Positions 51,159 to 60,928 of a stretch of DNA of 64,000 nucleotides are shown piece by piece (within the stretch, counting starts at the first letter, position 1; each line of letters begins with the position of its first letter). The stretch is from Parapedobacter tibetensis (lineage in GTDB: Bacteria > Bacteroidota > Bacteroidia > Sphingobacteriales > Sphingobacteriaceae). Made by a program: the position numbers and the translations under genes. The stretch spans positions 62,001 to 126,000 of the forward strand of contig NZ_JAMXBE010000008.1 of assembly GCF_024704835.1 (NCBI RefSeq). Reading direction: 5' to 3'. The notes beneath the pieces are model-generated. The model worked only from the letters and a program-made list of their open reading frames with translations. It did not search any database and was not told the origin of the DNA.

Positions 51159-51641
51159 AATACACCTATAATCGAGGCCAAACTTAGTAAAAAAACTCAA
51201 TTTCGAACAATTGTAAGGATTTCTTGTACGTTATTGGCGACACAGCGTCCGCATAGGGTTTATAAATTTGGCACAGCATTTGATAATATACTCATGAAAG
51301 CTTGTAATAATGATTTAGAAGCTGATTTACTTAATGTTCTTTTGACAATTTGTTAACAAAAATTTCATTAACAAAACAAAAAAATAGTGTTAAATTTGCA
51401 CTATAGAATTTAACCCAAGTAAAATTGGGAATTTAGGATAGTCTTTTCATAATTTAGGTTTATAATTGGTTAGTAACAAACCCCGATGCCCATCATCGGG
51501 GTTTTGTTTTTATTGACGTTCGGCAATGATTACCAAAATACACCTTGCATCCGTAAATCTTAAAAAGAAAACAACCGTTTGCTTTGGTTAAAGCAAACGG
51601 TCGGGTAATTTATGCTCGACGCCCAACTTTGGGTGTCCTTA
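51159..51641. other. Intergenic region with candidate small RNA
   Basis: 483 bases without a protein gene, between kdsC and floA, both on the minus strand. The centre holds a plus-strand promoter element and terminator (listed separately). The rest is AT-rich with no other structure I can name. Confidence 0.5.
51391..51512 (+). ncRNA. Candidate small RNA of about 105 nt
   Basis: TAAATTTG at 51391-51398 is a consensus -7 element, so a transcript would begin near 51404. It has a small hairpin CCCAA-N6-TTGGG and ends in a strong Rho-independent terminator: CCCCGATG (51481-51488) / CATCGGGG (51494-51501) extended by A-T pairs and followed by TTTTGTTTTT. No reading frame fits. It is antisense to nothing annotated here. 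A -33 TTTG is not found at the usual distance, so the 5' end is uncertain. Confidence 0.5.
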
Positions 51642-52637
51642 TTAATTCTTCTTGTCGCTTCCCTTACTGGTGCCACCTCCCGGTTTGGCGATGGAACTAC
51701 GCATATCGGTATCCGCTTGGATATTCTGCATTTTATAGTAATCCATAATACCCAAGTTGCCACTCCTGAACGCTTCCGCCATAGCCAAGGGCACCTGAGC
51801 TTCCGCTTCTATCACTTTGGCCCGGGCTTCTTGAGCCTTGGCACGCATTTCCTGTTCAGACGCCACGGCCATCGCCCGGCGTTCCTCCGCACGGGCATTA
51901 GCCACCTTGAGGTCGGCCTCGGCCTGATCCGTCTGCAGTTTTGCACCTACGTTCTCGCCGATATCGATGTCTGCGATATCAATAGACAAAATCTCGAAGG
52001 CTGTTCCGCTATCCAGTCCTTTAGAAAGCACGGTCTTGGATATTTTATCAGGGTTTTCTAATACTTCCTTATGGTTAAGTGCCGATCCGATTGTGGTGAC
52101 TATACCTTCACCTACACGTGCCAAAATAGTTTCCTCTCCCGCGCCACCTACCAATTGGTTGATATTGGCTCTTACCGTTACCCGGGCTTTGGCAATCAAT
52201 TGAATGCCATCCTTGGCCACAGCTGCCACAGGTGGCGTATTGATGACTCGGGGGTTTACCGATAACTGCACGGCATCAAACACATCACGGCCTGCCAAAT
52301 CGATTGCCGTGGCCAACTTGAAGTCCAAAGGGATATTGGCCTTATCGGCGGAAATCAGTGCTTTAATAACACTGTTGACGTTGCCTCCAGCCAAATAATG
52401 TGTTTCTATTTCATTTGAATTGATATCCAATCCCGCTTTAGTGGAAGTAATCATAGCATTAGTAACCAACGCGGGCGAGACTTTACGTAAGCGCATCAGC
52501 AACAAGTTCAACAAGTTGACACGTACGCCAGACAATTGCGCAGTAAACCAAAGGTTTACAGGGAGTAAGTAAAGCAAAAAAAAGAATGCTACGATAGCTC
52601 CAACAATAATCAAAATGGGAGTGAAATTAGGGTCCAT
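51642..52637 (-). CDS. floA: Flotillin-like protein FloA
   Basis: 331 aa. An N-terminal membrane hairpin ([24 protein letters not shown]), an SPFH-like domain ([54 protein letters not shown] in slightly different form [15 protein letters not shown]), then a long helical region rich in Ala, Glu, Lys and Arg ([20 protein letters not shown]) and a Gly-Ser tail. FloA proteins scaffold membrane microdomains and assemble into oligomers. Monocistronic here as far as can be seen. Confidence 0.95.
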   Translation of the reverse strand: MDPNFTPILIIVGAIVAFFFLLYLLPVNLWFTAQLSGVRVNLLNLLLMRLRKVSPALVTNAMITSTKAGLDINSNEIETHYLAGGNVNSVIKALISADKANIPLDFKLATAIDLAGRDVFDAVQLSVNPRVINTPPVAAVAKDGIQLIAKARVTVRANINQLVGGAGEETILARVGEGIVTTIGSALNHKEVLENPDKISKTVLSKGLDSGTAFEILSIDIADIDIGENVGAKLQTDQAEADLKVANARAEERRAMAVASEQEMRAKAQEARAKVIEAEAQVPLAMAEAFRSGNLGIMDYYKMQNIQADTDMRSSIAKPGGGTSKGSDKKN

Positions 52638-52756
52638 AAGGTTTAAAAAAGTTAACTGTTCTATTTATAAGTTTTAAAGATACAACTATTTTGGCAGCCG
52701 TTCAAATAAAAGTCATTTGGACAGTAGGGCTGCCACTCTTTTAGTAATTATTTCAT

Positions 52757-52764
52757 TATTTTTG
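52757..52764 (+). promoter_or_regulatory. Promoter -7 element
   Basis: TATTTTTG fits TAnnTTTG, 66 bases before the ATG at 52831. It lies after an in-frame start at 52717, so that longer start is unlikely. Confidence 0.45.
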
Positions 52765-52830
52765 GCCTCATTCAAAACTGAAAATGTATACAGCTGCCCA
52801 ACCGCGCTTGCGTATAATGGTAAACTAAGA

Positions 52831-53865
52831 ATGGACAACTACAGATTGAACTATTTCAGGATTTTCATGCTTACCACGTTGGTGTTTTGCATGGCATCTC
52901 TTTCATTACATGCCCAACACTTGGAGTGGAATGTAAACCTGCATGGGTTTGCAGACAACAGGGAATTTGCACGTTCAGGCAGCTATTCACAGACCATTTT
53001 TGGAGTAAGGTTTTCCCCTGAGATAGGCTTGCTGATTGATAGCACACACCGGGTAAGAGCCGGTGTGAATTTCATCCAGGAGTTTGGTGCAAGGAAAAAC
53101 GACAAGCAATTCGAGCCGGTCATCTATTACAATTATCAACAACGGGGACTCGATTTTTATATGGGTTTATTTCCACGCTTCCAGCTACTGGACGACTATC
53201 CGCGGGCCATATTGAACGACACCTTATTGTATTACCGCCCCAATATAGAGGGAATGTTGCTCCGCTATGCAGGGAAATCAGTGCTTCAGCAGATTTGGAT
53301 TGACTGGACTAGCCGTCAAACCGCCACAGATCGTGAGCAATTCATGGTGGGCCTTTCTGGAAAGGTGGAGGCAGCTTCCTTTTATTTCTCACATTATGCC
53401 ATGCTTTGGCATAATGCTAGGGCTAGAGATGATGACGAAGGACAAGCCATCCGTGATAATGGTGCCATCATGGCCAGCATAGGGATGGATCTTTCCCATA
53501 GGGATGTCTTCTTGGATTCCATCGATTTCAATGTGGGTGGTATACTGGCTATCGATAGGTTACGGGGACAGTACGGCTGGCGTACCCCAAAAGGGTTCAT
53601 CGCCAACGCATATTTTTCCCACAAACAATTTTTCCTTCAAAACACGTTCTATACGGGCGAGTCACTGGACATCCCCTACGGCGACCGCTTCTATACAGCT
53701 CCTTTGTATAACCGGCTAGGGTTGGGTTGGATCCCCCTTCGTTATGGACAATTGGAGGGTAAATTCATTGTCAGTTTCCATTTCACCCGTGGGGCAATAG
53801 ACAACCAGCAACAGTTTCTGTTACGTTACAAAATTGGCCGCAGTCATAAGTTAAAGGCGTTCTAG
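52831..53865 (+). CDS. Exported outer-membrane-like protein of unknown function
   Basis: 344 aa. An N-terminal hydrophobic segment ending in SLHAQHLEWN is a signal peptide. The rest is rich in aromatic residues and alternating polar/hydrophobic strands (VNLHGFADNREFARSG, VIYYNYQQRGLDFYMGLFPRF, GKFIVSFHFTRGAIDN) and looks like a medium-sized beta barrel, ending near the C-terminus with a strand. I do not recognise the family. It converges with the head-GIN gene 6 bases downstream. Confidence 0.75.
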   Translation: MDNYRLNYFRIFMLTTLVFCMASLSLHAQHLEWNVNLHGFADNREFARSGSYSQTIFGVRFSPEIGLLIDSTHRVRAGVNFIQEFGARKNDKQFEPVIYYNYQQRGLDFYMGLFPRFQLLDDYPRAILNDTLLYYRPNIEGMLLRYAGKSVLQQIWIDWTSRQTATDREQFMVGLSGKVEAASFYFSHYAMLWHNARARDDDEGQAIRDNGAIMASIGMDLSHRDVFLDSIDFNVGGILAIDRLRGQYGWRTPKGFIANAYFSHKQFFLQNTFYTGESLDIPYGDRFYTAPLYNRLGLGWIPLRYGQLEGKFIVSFHFTRGAIDNQQQFLLRYKIGRSHKLKAF

Positions 53866-53871
53866 GCCATA

Positions 53872-54591
53872 TCAGATTTTTCGAACCTTGCCCGAACCCG
53901 AGGTTTTAACATTGGTACGCGCGTTGCCGCTATAGTGTATATTGCCAGAACCACTGATGGCCGCATCTAACTGGTCATTGGCATGGATACGGATATTGCC
54001 CGAACCGGATATCTTAAGGTTAGCCGATTGGCTTCTTAGGTCGCTTCCTTCGAACTGGCCTGACCCACTGATGGATACGTTGCTTTCCTTGGCGTTTCCA
54101 TTAGCTGACATCCGGCCTGACCCGCTAATGGATGCGTTACATACTGCTACATCCGTCTCAAAGACGATCCGACCTGACCCACTTAGGGAGGTGTTTAATT
54201 TATTACCAGTTATTTTTCCCATCACCGTGATGCTTCCCGAACCTGATTGTGAAAGTCCATCGATTCGTTTTGCGGTCACATAGGCTGTCACTTTACCCCA
54301 ATTACGGCCAACCATCTTAATCCCCCTTTTATACCTAATTTTCAATGTACCGCTTTCCACAACGGTTTCGATTTCTCTGATTGCCTCCTCATTGCCTTCA
54401 AGCCGTACGGATTCGTGTTCACCAACCTTCACCTCTACCACAATGCTTCCACTATTGGCGACAGCGTGGAATTCACCTACATTCCGGGTTTCATCGCGTT
54501 GCTGGCTTATGGAAGTTGCTTCTGCAAATTCCATGCATCCAAACGGCAACAATACAACTAAGCAGCACAATACTAATAGTTTCATATTCAT
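53872..54591 (-). CDS. Head-GIN domain (DUF2807) exported protein
   Basis: 239 aa from the ATG at 54591; ATGs at 54642, 54609 and 54585 are alternatives. A hydrophobic signal (KLLVLCCLVVLLPFGC) may end in a lipobox-like Cys. The body is a DUF2807 beta-helix with SGSG turning up at nearly every rung (QSGSGSITV, LSGSGRIVF, ISGSGRMSA, ISGSGQFEG, ISGSGNIRI, ISGSGNIHY, TSGSGKVRK), giving a regular right-handed solenoid. The family is common in Bacteroidota, at the cell envelope, without known activity. Confidence 0.9.
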   Translation of the reverse strand: MNMKLLVLCCLVVLLPFGCMEFAEATSISQQRDETRNVGEFHAVANSGSIVVEVKVGEHESVRLEGNEEAIREIETVVESGTLKIRYKRGIKMVGRNWGKVTAYVTAKRIDGLSQSGSGSITVMGKITGNKLNTSLSGSGRIVFETDVAVCNASISGSGRMSANGNAKESNVSISGSGQFEGSDLRSQSANLKISGSGNIRIHANDQLDAAISGSGNIHYSGNARTNVKTSGSGKVRKI

Positions 54592-54747
54592 AGCTTTTTC
54601 GTTTTCCATAAGACGCATGCTCAATCGGATATGTTGCACCAATTATTTTTTTGTTCCTCCCGCATTGGAATTTGACGCCGTGATTTCCAAAACTGGATAT
54701 AAACCTATATTTTTAGCGCCTAATGTACCAACATTTATCCGCCATTC

Positions 54748-55917
54748 ATGATGAACATCACCCCTGTAACGGACAAAAGGACGGAACGGTTGTTTTTGAC
54801 GATGCCGCTGCCCTTGTATCGCAATGACCCAAACTACATCCGGCCGTTTGACAGCGACATACAAGCTGTATTTGACCCTGAGAAAAACCCACGTTATGAA
54901 AGCGGAGAATGCGCACGTTGGTTGTTGCTCAACCAATCTGGTAGCTGTATTGGTCGCATAGCCGCTTTTTATGATGGAAAAACCATCGACAATGATGAAG
55001 AGCGTATCGGTGGATGTGGCTTTTTCGAGTGCATTGATGACCAGGAAGCTGCCAATATGCTGTTTGACACGGCCAAGATATGGCTGGCAGACCGGGGCAT
55101 GGAAGCCATGGATGGACCAATCAACTTTGGTAGCAGGGAACGGTGGTGGGGGCTCCTCATAGATGGTTTCCATGCTCCATGCTATTGCTGTAACTATAAC
55201 CCCCCTTATTATCAACAGCTCTTCGAAAGCTACGGTTTTGAGGTATATTTTAAGCAATTTACCTACCGACGGGAAATGGCCGACAAAATGTCCAGCAAGA
55301 TTGGCGAGAAAGCCATGCATGCGTTAAAAGACTCCGGGTACACATTTGCCCATATTGACCCGCGCCAACTAAGTAAGGCTGCTGAAGATTTCCGAACCGT
55401 TTATAACGGAGCGTGGGCCCGGCATACAGGTGTAAACCCGATAGATGAAAAAAGTGTCCATAAACTGATGAAAAGCCTGAAACCCGTTATAGACCCCAGG
55501 ATTATCTGGTTTGCATACTACCACGGCAAGCCCGTAGGCTTTTGGGTAAGTATCCCCGATGTGAACCAGCTGATTGTAAAATATATGAATGGCCGACTCA
55601 CCTTGTGGGGCAACGTCTTATTCCTCTGGAATCGTTGGAGAAGACAGTGCAAAACCATCTTTGGCATTGTATTCGGCGTGGTACCAGAGCACCAGCGAAA
55701 AGGCGTGGAAGCGGCAATGGTGATGACCGCGTCAAAGATTGTGCAAGATAGCAGTCTGATGCCCTATAAAGATTTACAGATGAACTGGATCGGTGATTTC
55801 AACCCCAAGATGATAAACTTGGTTCGCTATATAGGTGGTGCCATTTATAAAACCCACCATACCTATCGTTACCTTTTTGACCGCACTAAACCATTTGAAA
55901 GGCATCCTATACTTTGA
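54748..55917 (+). CDS. Conserved GNAT-like protein of unknown substrate
   Basis: 389 aa. The C-terminal half has a GNAT-like shape (IWFAYYHGKPVGFWVSIPD, then FGVVPEHQRKGVEAAM in the acetyl-CoA binding position R/Q-x-x-G-x-A). The N-terminal half has LYRNDPNYIRPFDSD and DGPINFGSRERWWGLLIDG, with a Cys-rich HAPCYCCNYNPPYY; together they recall the YghO family. It is soluble, with no signal peptide. The substrate is unknown. Alone between two unrelated genes. Confidence 0.75.
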   Translation: MMNITPVTDKRTERLFLTMPLPLYRNDPNYIRPFDSDIQAVFDPEKNPRYESGECARWLLLNQSGSCIGRIAAFYDGKTIDNDEERIGGCGFFECIDDQEAANMLFDTAKIWLADRGMEAMDGPINFGSRERWWGLLIDGFHAPCYCCNYNPPYYQQLFESYGFEVYFKQFTYRREMADKMSSKIGEKAMHALKDSGYTFAHIDPRQLSKAAEDFRTVYNGAWARHTGVNPIDEKSVHKLMKSLKPVIDPRIIWFAYYHGKPVGFWVSIPDVNQLIVKYMNGRLTLWGNVLFLWNRWRRQCKTIFGIVFGVVPEHQRKGVEAAMVMTASKIVQDSSLMPYKDLQMNWIGDFNPKMINLVRYIGGAIYKTHHTYRYLFDRTKPFERHPIL

Positions 55918-56009
55918 GTCAATTCCATATAGGGAGAATAGCTATCTTCATGTGTTGACTTTTCGTATTTTTGGCAATTGCTAATGTAAGGGCAAACAAA
56001 TGCTTTTGT

Positions 56010-59000
56010 ATGAGAACATTAAAATTCAAGGGACAGGTATATTTCGGCTTTGCCATTTCCATTGTCATCATTGTGGTCACTGCGATTTTTTTTTACAGGA
56101 ATCTCAATCACGCTAATGAGGACACCAGAAATTGGATGCAAATTACAGTCAATGCGAATACCGCGGTAGACAGTATCGAGCAACGAAAAAACCGTATAGA
56201 CTTTGAAATCATAGCATTTGTTTCCAATGGCAACCCTACGCATCTCCGGAACATTCAAAGCGAACAGTTTACCATTTCCATGGACCTCGATATACTAGCT
56301 GAAAATACAAGAAAAATCGGTATCGGTGCTTTGATGATAGACCACCTTCGCATACTACTCAATAAACGAGATGAGGCGAATATCATTTCAATGGCGCAGA
56401 GAAGGCAATCGACTGTGCGAAAATTAGAAGAAGTAAAATTTGAAAGCCAACGGATTAGTCGCCAGCTCATTTTGTTGAAACAGGCCATTCGCTCCAAACG
56501 GAAAATTGAGCTGGAAAACAGGCAAAATAAAATTACAGAAACCAAGTATATTGCGCTTTCAGGGTTGGCGCTCACCGTATCTCTTCTACTTGCTTTAATT
56601 GGATATATCTTCCAGACTTTTAATGTGCAGAAAAAATCCGAGCGCCTTATCCGCAAGGCTAATATCGATTTGAATAAGCTTTCAAAAGAACGGGAAGCTG
56701 AAAATTGGATCTTGAAAGGCTTGGCGGTGCTTGACGATAAAACACGGGGTGGGTTGGGTGAGAATGAAATTGCAGCAAAGGCCATCCAATCCGTTTGCCA
56801 ACATCTTAACGCAAAAATCGGGCTCATTTATCTGGAAAGCTCATCAAATGAAGAAGTATTCATACATGCAGGTTCGTATGCAGCGAGCAAAAAAAACATC
56901 CAACCTAAAATCATGAAAAGCCAAGGCCTTATCGGCGAATGCGTAGCTTCGAAAAGCCGAATGGTCCTCTCCGATGTCCCCGAAAATTATTTAACTGTAC
57001 TATCGTCTTTAGGCAATGCTAACCTCAAAAACATCGTTATTCAACCTTTGGTATACGAAAATGAAGTGCTTGGCGTGATGGAAATTGGCTTTTTCCGTAA
57101 AATAGATAACGCCATACTCCAATTTCTGGATCGGGCAGGTATAATGTTGGCCGTAGCTACCAAGGTAGCGCGTACGCATGCCACACTTACCGGATTATTC
57201 GAAGAGACCCAACAACAAGCCGAAGAATTGGAAGCGCAACAGGAAGAGCTCCGTACAACCAATGATGAGCTGATGCATAAAACACATCTTTTGGAAGCAT
57301 CGGAAGAAGAATTGAGGGTGCAACAGGAAGAACTCAAACACGCCAACCTGGAGCTCGAAGAGAAGGCTAGACTATTGGAAGAACATAACTTCTCCATTGA
57401 ACAGGCTAGGCAATCTATTGCCATGAAAGCGAGTGAATTGGAGCAATCTGGCAGATATAAATCGGAGTTTCTAGCCAATATGAGCCATGAGCTTCGTACC
57501 CCCCTCAATAGCATACTGATACTTGCCAAACTTCTAGAAGATAATAAATCACGTAATCTTTTACCTGATCAGGTTAAATATGCGGCCGTTATCCATAACG
57601 CTGGAACAGATTTACTCAATCTCATCAATAACATCCTTGACCTGGCCAAAATCGAATCGGGTAACGTGGAATTGGTGGAAGAGGACATTGCGCCCGCTAC
57701 ATTGGCTGAAGACATGCGTGAATTATTCAACAGCGTCACGGAAAGCAAAGCCATCGATTTTGAGATCAGTATAAATAAAGACTTGCCAGATTCTTTACAT
57801 ACGGATGAACAGCGACTCAAACAGATATTGAAAAACTTACTCTCCAATGCCTTTAAATTTACCAAAGAAAACGGCCAGGTGAAGCTGCGGTTTAGCCGAG
57901 CAACACGAGCGAGGGAATGGAAGGAAGGTATGCTTGGAGGAATAAACCCAAACGATGCCATCGCTATAGCGGTAACAGATACAGGTATAGGCATTTCGGA
58001 AGATAAACAACAGTTGATTTTCGAAGCTTTCAAACAAGCAGATGGCTCAACAAGTCGGAAGTTTGGAGGTACCGGGCTGGGGCTGTCTATCTGCCGCGAA
58101 CTGGCTACCGTACTTGGCGGTGAAATTCATGTGGCAAGCCAACTCGGAAAGGGTAGCACGTTCACACTGTTCCTGCCCTTCCATCGCATCCTTGGAACCA
58201 ACGAACAACCAACGAAAAAGATGCAAACTTTACAAGACATCTCTCCAAATGAGGAAAAGTCCAGTAGCAAGCCGATCTTAAGCCAAAAACAAAAGACAAG
58301 TACTTCTAAACGCTTGCTTATCATAGAAGACGATCAAAATTTTGCTGAAATACTTGAACAGTATGCCCGCGAACAAGGCTTTGATACATTTGTAGCCCAT
58401 CAAGGTGATACTGGTCTACAGATGGCAATGGACTACCTCCCGGATGCCATCATACTTGACATCATGCTGCCCGTGATGGATGGATGGAGTGTCCTTAAAA
58501 AGCTGAAAAGCACACCAGATACTAAGGACATACCCGTGCACTTGATCTCAGCAGCTTCTCCTGGAAACCACAACATCAAAAAAGAAGATGCTGTTGGCTT
58601 TCTCCAAAAGCCCATTGATAAAAAATCCCTCGAAGATGTTTTTGGTCATTTGCATAAGATAGTCTCATCGCCGTTGAAAAAGGTTTTGGTCGTTGAAGAC
58701 CATAAAATTCAAAGTGACAGCCTCAGGTCAAACCTTGTAGAAAATGGTGTGGAGGTAAAACAGGCATTTACAGGCACCGAAGCTATTGATGCGTTGAAAT
58801 CCGGCGAACACTTTGATTGCATTATCTTGGATATCAATTTGCCTGACAAATCAGGAATGGACCTACTGGACGATATAAAAAACATCAACCAACATGAAAA
58901 TACGCCGGTCATCATAAACACAGCCATGGAACTCAATGCTGAAATGACAAACCGAATCTTGCAGTATACGAAAACCATGGTGATTAAATCGGATAAATCA

Positions 59001-59492
59001 AACAACAGAATCTTGGATGAGGTAAATCTATTTATCAATAAAGTCAAAAACAATAAAGGGTCGAACCTTCTATACGCATTCAACCACTTTGAATCGAAGG
59101 AATTGCAATTGGACAATGTGTTAGAAGGCAAACACATTTTGCTAGCGGATGACGATATGCGTAACATCTTTGCATTGAGTACCGTATTTGAATCGTATAA
59201 TATAAAAGTAGAGATTGCCAACAACGGGCTTGAGGCCCTAGAGGTGCTCCAAAAAAAACAGAAAATAGATTTAGTATTGATGGATATCATGATGCCAGAG
59301 ATGGATGGCTATGAAGCAATAACAAAGATAAGGTCAATCAAAAAGTTTGCTAAGCTACCTGTCATTGCAATCACGGCCAAGGCTATGCAGGGAGACCGAC
59401 AACTTGTTCTTGATGCGGGAGCAAATGATTATATTGCAAAACCTGTGGATATAGACAAATTACTCTCTCTGATGCGGGTATGGCTGAGCTAA
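56010..59492 (+). CDS. Hybrid sensor histidine kinase with three receiver domains
   Basis: 1160 aa from the ATG at 56010. Two membrane helices (residues ~11-29 and ~186-206) enclose a CHASE3-like helical sensor domain. Then a GAF domain (~235-390), a long Glu/Gln-rich coiled coil (~395-485: EELEAQQEELRTTNDEL), HisKA with His493 (FLANMSHELRTPLNSIL), HATPase (DTGIGISE, GGTGLGLSICRELA), and three receivers with Asp817 (IILDIMLPVMDGW), Asp941 (IILDINLPDKSG) and Asp1092 (LVLMDIMMPEMDGYEA). First gene of an operon with cheR, cheB and a second hybrid kinase. Its signal is unknown. Confidence 0.94.
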   Translation: MRTLKFKGQVYFGFAISIVIIVVTAIFFYRNLNHANEDTRNWMQITVNANTAVDSIEQRKNRIDFEIIAFVSNGNPTHLRNIQSEQFTISMDLDILAENTRKIGIGALMIDHLRILLNKRDEANIISMAQRRQSTVRKLEEVKFESQRISRQLILLKQAIRSKRKIELENRQNKITETKYIALSGLALTVSLLLALIGYIFQTFNVQKKSERLIRKANIDLNKLSKEREAENWILKGLAVLDDKTRGGLGENEIAAKAIQSVCQHLNAKIGLIYLESSSNEEVFIHAGSYAASKKNIQPKIMKSQGLIGECVASKSRMVLSDVPENYLTVLSSLGNANLKNIVIQPLVYENEVLGVMEIGFFRKIDNAILQFLDRAGIMLAVATKVARTHATLTGLFEETQQQAEELEAQQEELRTTNDELMHKTHLLEASEEELRVQQEELKHANLELEEKARLLEEHNFSIEQARQSIAMKASELEQSGRYKSEFLANMSHELRTPLNSILILAKLLEDNKSRNLLPDQVKYAAVIHNAGTDLLNLINNILDLAKIESGNVELVEEDIAPATLAEDMRELFNSVTESKAIDFEISINKDLPDSLHTDEQRLKQILKNLLSNAFKFTKENGQVKLRFSRATRAREWKEGMLGGINPNDAIAIAVTDTGIGISEDKQQLIFEAFKQADGSTSRKFGGTGLGLSICRELATVLGGEIHVASQLGKGSTFTLFLPFHRILGTNEQPTKKMQTLQDISPNEEKSSSKPILSQKQKTSTSKRLLIIEDDQNFAEILEQYAREQGFDTFVAHQGDTGLQMAMDYLPDAIILDIMLPVMDGWSVLKKLKSTPDTKDIPVHLISAASPGNHNIKKEDAVGFLQKPIDKKSLEDVFGHLHKIVSSPLKKVLVVEDHKIQSDSLRSNLVENGVEVKQAFTGTEAIDALKSGEHFDCIILDINLPDKSGMDLLDDIKNINQHENTPVIINTAMELNAEMTNRILQYTKTMVIKSDKSNNRILDEVNLFINKVKNNKGSNLLYAFNHFESKELQLDNVLEGKHILLADDDMRNIFALSTVFESYNIKVEIANNGLEALEVLQKKQKIDLVLMDIMMPEMDGYEAITKIRSIKKFAKLPVIAITAKAMQGDRQLVLDAGANDYIAKPVDIDKLLSLMRVWLS

Positions 59493-59502
59493 AACAACAA
59501 GA

Positions 59503-60315
59503 ATGAGCATATCATTTGAAAACCTAGAAAAATTAATCGATTTGGTCAATAATGTCCATGGTTTTGATTTGAATGGCTATTCAAGGGCATCACTCAAAAG
59601 ACGTGTATCTCGAATTATGGATTTATTCCATCTTGATTTTACTGACATAAAGGATAACTTAGTAAATACTCCTGGTTTTTTCAACATGTTCCTTATTGAA
59701 GTAACCGTAAATGTGACGGAGATGTTTCGTGATCCGACTTTTTTCATTGCGTTGCGTGAAGAGGTTCTACCCTATTTGGCCACATTTCCCTATATCAAGG
59801 TGTGGAGTGCTGGATGTTCAACTGGTGAAGAAGTGTATTCGCTAGTCATTGTACTTAAAAAACAAGGGCTGTATGACCGGTCTTTCATCTATGGTACTGA
59901 CATAAACCACAACGTCTTGGAAAAGGCTAAACAAGGAATAATCGACTTAAAAAAAATGAAGGAATACTCTGACAATTACATGCAAACCCAGGCAGACGAT
60001 TCGTTTTCAGAATATTATACAGCGCGGTACGATGCGGCTACTATACACCATGATTTGCGAAAAAACGTATTGTTTTCCATTCATAATTTGGTCTCGGATG
60101 GTGTATTCAATGAGTTTCAGCTCATCACTTGTCGCAATGTGTTAATCTATTTCAACCCACCGTTGCAACAACACGTGCTTACCTTATTGTATGAAAGTTT
60201 GGCGCTATTTGGATTTCTTTGCTTAGGTGCGAGGGAAACGCTACGATCAGATAAGTTGAAAGACAAATTCAGGTTAGTGAATAAAAAACAAAACATTTAT
60301 CAGAAAATTGCGTAA
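59503..60315 (+). CDS. cheR: CheR-type protein-glutamate O-methyltransferase
   Basis: 270 aa. N-terminal helical CheR domain (GYSRASLKRRVSRIMDLF), then the SAM-dependent methyltransferase domain: VWSAGCSTGEEVYSL (SAM loop), IYGTDINHNVLEKA, and FQLITCRNVLIYFNPPLQ. In chemotaxis CheR methylates receptor glutamates; no receptor gene is present in the window. It lies 10 bases after the hybrid kinase and overlaps the cheB frame by 8 bases. Confidence 0.94.
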   Translation: MSISFENLEKLIDLVNNVHGFDLNGYSRASLKRRVSRIMDLFHLDFTDIKDNLVNTPGFFNMFLIEVTVNVTEMFRDPTFFIALREEVLPYLATFPYIKVWSAGCSTGEEVYSLVIVLKKQGLYDRSFIYGTDINHNVLEKAKQGIIDLKKMKEYSDNYMQTQADDSFSEYYTARYDAATIHHDLRKNVLFSIHNLVSDGVFNEFQLITCRNVLIYFNPPLQQHVLTLLYESLALFGFLCLGARETLRSDKLKDKFRLVNKKQNIYQKIA

Positions 60316-60925
60316 AATAGACCAACAAATAAGAGGCAAACTTCACGGAATCGAACTTTTATTATTGGCTTGCTCGGCAGGTGGTTTTAAAGTTCTTTTC
60401 GATATCCTGAAGGCACTGCCGGGGAATCTTGCTATCGGGGTTTTAGTTATTATCCATCGAAATGCTAAATATGAAACCAATATAGAAGTAAGCATGACGG
60501 CCAAATGTGACATCCCCATCAAGGTGGCAGAAGAAAAGGAGCTGATAAAACCACCTATGGTATATTTTGCCCCGCCTGGATACCATTTGTTGGTTGAGCC
60601 GGATCACAGCATTTCTCTGGATATTTCCGAGCCCGTGAATTTCTGCAGGCCTTCCATCGATGTGACCATGCAAAGTGTGGCGGACGTATACGGTCCTTCT
60701 ACAATTGCAATTTTGCTGTCGGGGGCAAATCAAGATGGAGCACAAGGCATGACAGCTATCCAACAGGCGGGTGGGGTATGCATTGTACAAGACCCGGAAT
60801 GCGCAGAGATAAAAACCATGCCGGAAGCGGCTATAGCCTTGGGAGCAGTAGACATCATCCTCACGAATGAGGAACTCGTAACGTTCTGCAAAGAACTGAA
60901 CAAACATATTTTGACAAGAAATTAG
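60308..60925 (+). CDS. cheB: CheB-type protein-glutamate methylesterase without receiver
   Basis: 205 aa, only the methylesterase domain. The catalytic triad can be placed: Ser in LACSAGGFK, His in VIIHRNAKY, Asp in LLSGANQDGAQGM. The usual N-terminal receiver is missing, so activity is not controlled by its own phosphorylation. No ATG is available near the N-terminus: the frame starts best at the TTG at 60308, inside the end of cheR, which suggests coupled translation. Together with CheR it could set a methylation level on a neighbouring kinase. Confidence 0.92.
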   Translation: MRKIDQQIRGKLHGIELLLLACSAGGFKVLFDILKALPGNLAIGVLVIIHRNAKYETNIEVSMTAKCDIPIKVAEEKELIKPPMVYFAPPGYHLLVEPDHSISLDISEPVNFCRPSIDVTMQSVADVYGPSTIAILLSGANQDGAQGMTAIQQAGGVCIVQDPECAEIKTMPEAAIALGAVDIILTNEELVTFCKELNKHILTRN

Positions 60926-60928
60926 GTC

